Positions 30,748 through 34,281 of a DNA stretch of 34,281 bases are shown one piece after another. The notes below the pieces were generated by a model, which was given only the letters and a program-made list of their open reading frames with translations, did no database searches and was not told where the DNA came from. Position 1 is the stretch's first letter; every line of letters starts with the position of its first letter. This DNA is from Alphaproteobacteria bacterium (GTDB lineage Bacteria; Pseudomonadota; Alphaproteobacteria; Sphingomonadales; Govanellaceae), in the NCBI GenBank assembly GCA_003695065.1, contig RFJA01000288.1, positions 1 to 34,281 on the forward strand, in the 5' to 3' direction. The position numbers were made by a program, and so were the translations under genes.

Positions 30748-32142
30748 ATGGGCAAGGTGCAGGTGGCTGACGAGGACAGACTGACAGTTCGCCAGCGCGC
30801 GTCCTACGGGGTCGGGATCGGAGGGCTGTGGATGGTCTTCATGACCACGGCCTTCTACCTTCTCTATTTCTACACGGACGTGCTTGGCCTGTCCGGCAGC
30901 GAAGCCGGGCTCATTCTTCTGATCGCGACGCTCTGGGATGCGGTTACGGACCCGGCCATGGGATATCTGGTCAGCCGCACACGCAGCCGATGGGGGCAGT
31001 ACCGCCCGTACCTGATCTTTGGCGCTTTCCCGATGGCGGTCAGCTTCGTCGCCGTGTTTCTGCGTCCCGACTTCGTAGCCGGACAAATTTTCCTGTTCGC
31101 GCTCCTGACCCAGATTATTTTCAGGACCCTGTTCACGGTGGTCTATATTCCCTATACCGCGCTCATTTCACGCTTGTCGCGGGATGCGAACGAGCGCGCC
31201 TCCATTGCGAGCGTCAAGGCCTTCTTCGTCTCCGCCGGTGCCTTGACGGCGTCCTATTTCGGCCTCCCACTGGTGGCGGCGCTTGGGCAGGGGGATGATC
31301 TTCAGGGTTTCATTCTGACGGCCGGGATATTTGGCGGCGTCGCCACACTCACCCTGATGTTCACTGGCTTTACCGTCCGGGAGAAAGGGGCTGTTGGCAA
31401 GACCCGGGCGGAAGCCGCCGGGGAGGCCCTGTTCGAGGATACATCCTCCATAAAGGAAGCGCTCAGTGGCCTGTTCAGGAACCAGGCGTTCCTTCTCGTT
31501 TTCTTTGGCGTGATCATGTTCACGGGCTGCTACACGGTGCTGAACAAGACAAGCATCTATTTCTTCGAATATGACTATGGTGACCGCGGCGCGGTCCGCT
31601 ATCCGTTGACGGCCATATCCGTCGCCGGACTGGTCGCACCCTTCCTGTGGGCGAAGGTCACCCATATGACCAGCAAGCGCTTTGTCTGGGTCAGCGGCTG
31701 CCTTTTGGCGGCGGCCTGTCTGGTGACGTTCTACGCGCTCGGTTCGCAGAACCTGTCGCTGGTGTGGATCACGGCCATCTATTTCATGACCGGCGTCGGC
31801 ATTCAGGCCTTCCTGATGACGTTCTACGCGATGACGGCGGACGCCATTGATTACGGGGAATGGAAGACGGGACAAAGGGTAGAGGCTATGGGCTTTGGCC
31901 TTCTCTCTTTCGCCAGCAAGTCGTCGCTCGCACTGGGCGGTTTTGCCCTTGGCTTCCTGCTCGACGAGATCGGCTACGTTTCGAAGGCGGTCCAGAGTGA
32001 AGACGTTCTCGCCGATATCCGCCTTATCCTTGTTTTCTTCCCGACTGCCGGCTTCCTTTTGTCCGCGCTGATTATCAGCTTCTTCCCGGTGTCCACGCAA
32101 AAGCATCGGGAAATCATGAAGGAAATTCGGAACCGTAAGTGA
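30748..32142 (+). CDS. MFS transporter, GPH family (second copy)
   Basis: 464 aa, about 12 hydrophobic segments. GPH signatures are 'ATLWDAVTDPAMGYLVSRTRSRWGQYRPYLI' and 'FYAMTADAIDYGEW'. It begins 10 bases after the FAH stop and is the last gene of the operon. It is a paralogue of the carrier at 12919-14295. Na+- or H+-coupled uptake of the substrate of the PYROXD2-AcnX branch is likely. Confidence 0.94.
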   Translation: MGKVQVADEDRLTVRQRASYGVGIGGLWMVFMTTAFYLLYFYTDVLGLSGSEAGLILLIATLWDAVTDPAMGYLVSRTRSRWGQYRPYLIFGAFPMAVSFVAVFLRPDFVAGQIFLFALLTQIIFRTLFTVVYIPYTALISRLSRDANERASIASVKAFFVSAGALTASYFGLPLVAALGQGDDLQGFILTAGIFGGVATLTLMFTGFTVREKGAVGKTRAEAAGEALFEDTSSIKEALSGLFRNQAFLLVFFGVIMFTGCYTVLNKTSIYFFEYDYGDRGAVRYPLTAISVAGLVAPFLWAKVTHMTSKRFVWVSGCLLAAACLVTFYALGSQNLSLVWITAIYFMTGVGIQAFLMTFYAMTADAIDYGEWKTGQRVEAMGFGLLSFASKSSLALGGFALGFLLDEIGYVSKAVQSEDVLADIRLILVFFPTAGFLLSALIISFFPVSTQKHREIMKEIRNRK

Positions 32143-32238
32143 CCTCGACGGGTAACTTAGCTCATGAAGGGGAGGCGTAACAGGTCAGGAAGCCGCAGCA
32201 GTCATCGAAGAAGATGGCGTCGCAACTAAGGTCTTAGA

Positions 32239-33816
32239 TCATTTCAGTTTGCTGTAATCCTTGAGAATCTCTCGTGCGGCATTGTGACCTGGTACGGCAG
32301 AGACCGATCCTCCTGGATGAGCCGAGGAGCCGCATTGGTAAAGCGACCGGATCGGGCTGCGATAATCTGCGTAGTGTGGTGCAGGACGCTTGAAAAATAG
32401 CTGGTCAAGGGCTACTTCCCCATGCAGTTCGTGGCCACCGGGCATGCCCAGAACATCCTCGAGATCGTGGGGCAGAAAGACTTTGTAGTCGATCAGGCTC
32501 TCGCTGAATCCTGGCGAGAATTCATCCATCACCGAAAAAACATTGGCGACGAAACGGTCACGTTCATCGTCCCAGCTTGCTCCTTTCAGTTCATAAGGGG
32601 CGTGTCCGCCCGATAGTGTGACCACGTGTTTGCCTTCGGGGGCAAGTGTGTTGTCAATGGCGCTTGGTGTGATCGGAGACACGAAGGGACGAGCCGAGTA
32701 CCAACCGTGTTTGGCGTCGTCATAGGCGCGTTCCATGAACTCGATTGTCGGGCCGATATGGGCATAAGCTGGATATTCCAACCCTGCTTGGCCGGGCGTG
32801 AAGCCGCGGTACTGCGGAAGCCGGTCGACGGCACAGTTGATCTTGTAAACCTCGCCCCGGCTTCGCCAGCGGTCTATATTGGCCATGAAGTCTTCAGGCA
32901 GTTCCGATCTGGGGACCAGGCGTCCAAATGAAACCGGAGCCGCGAGGTTGGACGCTACCAGTTTCGCATTGAATTCGCGCCCGTCCTCTGTCACCACACC
33001 AGTGGCACGTCCATTTTTAACAACGACTCTTTCGACGGCCGCATCGGTCAGGATTTCCATCCCGTATTTACGCCCGGCTGCGGCGATCGCATTCGACACG
33101 CTGCCCATTCCACCCTTGGCAAAACCCAGCCCATTTTCTCCCAGAAGGTGGAACAGGATAGAGTACGCGGTGCCTGCGGCACGCGGACCCCGGAAATTAC
33201 CGATGCCAGCCCAATAGCAGAACAGCGCCTTGACTTCCTCGCACTCGAACCAACGGGACACGAAATCATAGGCTGACTGGGTCATGGCATCGGTGATATT
33301 GTAAAACTCCTCACCCATGCCACGGTAACGCCAGGCCATGCGCGCCACATTCTTCAGCGCAGACCAACTGCGGTCACCGGGGTCGACGGGTGTTTCCAGT
33401 AGCATTCGTCGAAGCACCGAGATCGTTTGGGTGATGTCCTCGATAAATTTCGGATAGGCTTCGGCGTCTTTTTTCGAAAATCGCGCAATTTCAGTCTGAG
33501 TTGTCGATACATCGGTGGAGAAAACGATGCTATCGTCATTATCCAGCGGATGCAGCACCTCGCCCATTTTCAGATGGGTCAGGCCGAATTGCTCCAGCTG
33601 CAGCTCTCGGATCACCTTCGGGTGCACGTGGCCCATGATGTAGCTGAAGGTCGAGGCTCGGAAGCCGGGGTGGAATTCTTCGGTTACCGCGGCGCCACCG
33701 ACAATGTGGCGTCGCTCCAGCACCAGCGTCTTGAGGCCTGCCTTGGCCAGATAAGCTCCGCAGGTCAGTCCATTGTGGCCCCCGCCAACGATTATCGCAT
33801 CGTATTCATTCGTCAT
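32239..33816 (-). CDS. FAD-dependent oxidoreductase, phytoene-desaturase/PYROXD2-like (copy 2)
   Basis: 525 aa, the same domain layout as the copy at 26379-27953: FAD motif 'DAIIVGGGHNGLTCGAYLAK', 'ERRHIVGGAAVTEEFHPGF', 'KGGMGSVSNAIAAAGRK' and C-terminal 'GSSAHPGGSVSAVPGHNAAREIL'. By eye roughly half the residues are identical, so the duplication is old. The ATG at 33816 has GAGGAAA about 8 bases upstream. Its promoter, operator and part of its leader resemble those of copy 1. It points toward the other operon. The two proteins could catalyse sequential steps or form a heteromer; this is inference. Confidence 0.93.
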   Translation of the reverse strand: MTNEYDAIIVGGGHNGLTCGAYLAKAGLKTLVLERRHIVGGAAVTEEFHPGFRASTFSYIMGHVHPKVIRELQLEQFGLTHLKMGEVLHPLDNDDSIVFSTDVSTTQTEIARFSKKDAEAYPKFIEDITQTISVLRRMLLETPVDPGDRSWSALKNVARMAWRYRGMGEEFYNITDAMTQSAYDFVSRWFECEEVKALFCYWAGIGNFRGPRAAGTAYSILFHLLGENGLGFAKGGMGSVSNAIAAAGRKYGMEILTDAAVERVVVKNGRATGVVTEDGREFNAKLVASNLAAPVSFGRLVPRSELPEDFMANIDRWRSRGEVYKINCAVDRLPQYRGFTPGQAGLEYPAYAHIGPTIEFMERAYDDAKHGWYSARPFVSPITPSAIDNTLAPEGKHVVTLSGGHAPYELKGASWDDERDRFVANVFSVMDEFSPGFSESLIDYKVFLPHDLEDVLGMPGGHELHGEVALDQLFFKRPAPHYADYRSPIRSLYQCGSSAHPGGSVSAVPGHNAAREILKDYSKLK

Positions 33817-33901
33817 CCGGATTTCCTCGTTTTGCTAAGCCGACCTGCCCGGTAGAACGGTTGAGGATACTCAATACTTGAGCATTTTGACGTTAACCAA
33901 G

Positions 33902-33930
33902 ACTGTAGGCGAACAAGGTTGTATATACAA
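33902..33930 (-). promoter_or_regulatory. Predicted promoter of PYROXD2-like copy 2
   Basis: On the minus strand TTGTAT (33930-33925), a 17-base spacer and TACAGT (33907-33902). It mirrors TTGTAT-N17-TATAGT of copy 1, with CGCC at the same place in both spacers. Confidence 0.7.
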
Positions 33931-33932
33931 CC
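33917..33932. promoter_or_regulatory. HutC-type operator, site 10 (best copy)
   Basis: GGTTGTATATACAACC is a perfect 16-base palindrome and the strongest site in the window. It overlaps the -35 box of copy 2, so binding should repress it. Confidence 0.88.
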
Positions 33933-34182
33933 TAGAATCATTTGCCGCCATAAGCTATCGGAAGAATAAAAGTATCCGGTTTCTTTACCGCTTCCTTAAC
34001 TGGAGGCAGTGAACCATATCCATTGCCAAACCATTAAAGCGGCGTGGCCTAAGGCGCCATTCGAAAACGGTGGTTGCTGACATGTGATCACAACTCACAA
34101 CTTTTTAGTAAATGATGTTCTCGGTGGTATCGGGCCTCTGCAACCACTTTCAGACACGCTTTGCTAATGTAGGATCTTGACA

Positions 34183-34202
34183 AAATCCTGCCCCCGCAAC
34201 CA
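34183..34202 (+). repeat. 3' end fragment of initiator tRNA (fMet), candidate att site
   Basis: AAATCCTGCCCCCGCAACCA equals the 3' T-arm, acceptor strand and CCA of alphaproteobacterial tRNA-fMet as I remember it, including the hallmark A72 (CGCA-ACCA). No 5' half of a tRNA lies upstream (CGCGGGG is absent within 100 bases), so this is a fragment. Such fragments mark the distal end of elements integrated into a tRNA gene. Confidence 0.65.
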
Positions 34203-34244
34203 ATAATTTAGGGCCCGTACCATCCGGTGCGGGCCTAAATTATT
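34202..34244. terminator. Strong, possibly bidirectional terminator
   Basis: AATAATTTAGGGCCCG pairs with CGGGCCTAAATTATT, with one bulged G, and the inner CCCGTACC/GGTGCGGG extends the stem around a 4-base loop ATCC. The A/T-rich flanks can act as U-tracts on both strands. It abuts the tRNA fragment, as a native tRNA-gene terminator would. Confidence 0.8.
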
Positions 34245-34281
34245 TGTAGGTGGGGCCTGGTGAATGAACCTGTGTTCGGCC

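Larger units (their letters stand above)
33817..34281. other. 465-bp right-end non-coding region
   Basis: No protein gene is seen here. It contains the leader, promoter and operator of copy 2, a set of alternating inverted repeats (33861-33882), about 250 bases (33933-34182) with nothing I can name apart from a short direct repeat TCACAACTCACAACT near 34088-34102, the tRNA-fMet 3' fragment at 34183-34202 and the terminator at 34202-34244. The last 37 bases hold nothing recognisable. Confidence 0.6.

Noticed and set aside
32190-32238. Small inverted repeat CTAAGGTCTTAG as a terminator between the convergent operons
   Set aside because: The stem is only 5 bp, with no T-tract; too weak to call.
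21445-33816. Mycosporine-like amino acid or another specific natural product as the substrate
   Set aside because: The methoxy, imine and cyclic chemistry would fit, but nothing in the sequence identifies the compound, so I do not claim it.
34090-34202. A complete tRNA gene at the right end
   Set aside because: Only the 3' 20 bases match; the acceptor 5' strand, D-arm and anticodon arm are missing upstream.
1-34281. CRISPR arrays, insertion sequences, integrase, toxin-antitoxin or phage genes
   Set aside because: No repeated spacer pattern, transposase, recombinase or phage gene was seen in any frame.

Overview
The window looks like a catabolic gene cluster from an alphaproteobacterium, probably a marine or sphingomonad-like one. 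The reasons are a sphingomonad-style TonB-dependent receptor, LigM/LigJ/LigK/LigU-type aromatic catabolism genes, and a 20-bp tRNA fragment of the alphaproteobacterial initiator-tRNA type near the right edge. No database was searched; family calls rest on motifs and on remembered family sequences.

Layout, left to right. At 1-64 is the 5' end of a minus-strand gene (possibly malate synthase G). Then come a RidA-family protein (174-650), a GntR/HutC-type regulator (683-1405, minus), an unknown protein with a six-Asp-box beta-propeller (1561-3193), and a Rieske oxygenase overlapping an isochorismatase-fold hydrolase (3309-5140). The divergent GalD/LigU tautomerase + DUF1932-like dehydrogenase (minus) and LigJ hydratase + LigK aldolase (plus) form a complete oxalomesaconate lower pathway (5146-8892). 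A GMC oxidoreductase carries an in-frame stop codon (8899-10503, minus). ALDH, SDR and a GPH-type transporter form one operon (10616-14295). Next are a TonB receptor and a MATE exporter (14561-18343), then divergent AAHS-like and MFS transporters (18374-21149). A C1 operon follows, with a LigM/DesA-type THF-dependent O-demethylase, MetF, an AhpD-like protein, PurU and an alpha/beta hydrolase (21445-26237). The next operon carries a PYROXD2-like FAD oxidoreductase, a 4-OT-like protein with Ala at the catalytic Pro-1 position, both aconitase X subunits, an FAH-family hydrolase and a second GPH transporter (26379-32142). A PYROXD2-like paralogue lies at 32239-33816 (minus). The last 465 bases hold its promoter, a 3' tRNA-fMet fragment and a strong terminator.

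The unifying signal is a palindromic operator, consensus GTTGTANNTACAAC, found at ten places. One copy lies before nearly every transcription unit, including the intergenic region of the HutC-type regulator. This suggests that one regulator controls the whole ~34 kb as a dedicated regulon.

How the genes may work together (inference): a methoxylated, possibly nitrogen-containing aromatic or cyclic compound enters through the TonB receptor and the inner-membrane carriers. It is oxidised by the Rieske, GMC, ALDH, SDR and PYROXD2-like enzymes. Its methyl group passes to tetrahydrofolate (LigM type), is oxidised (MetF) and is released as formate (PurU). One branch ends in pyruvate + oxaloacetate through GalD/LigJ/LigK. 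A second, unfamiliar branch uses aconitase X, the Ala-1 tautomerase homologue and the FAH hydrolase. No ring-cleavage dioxygenase and no reductase for the Rieske oxygenase is visible in the window.
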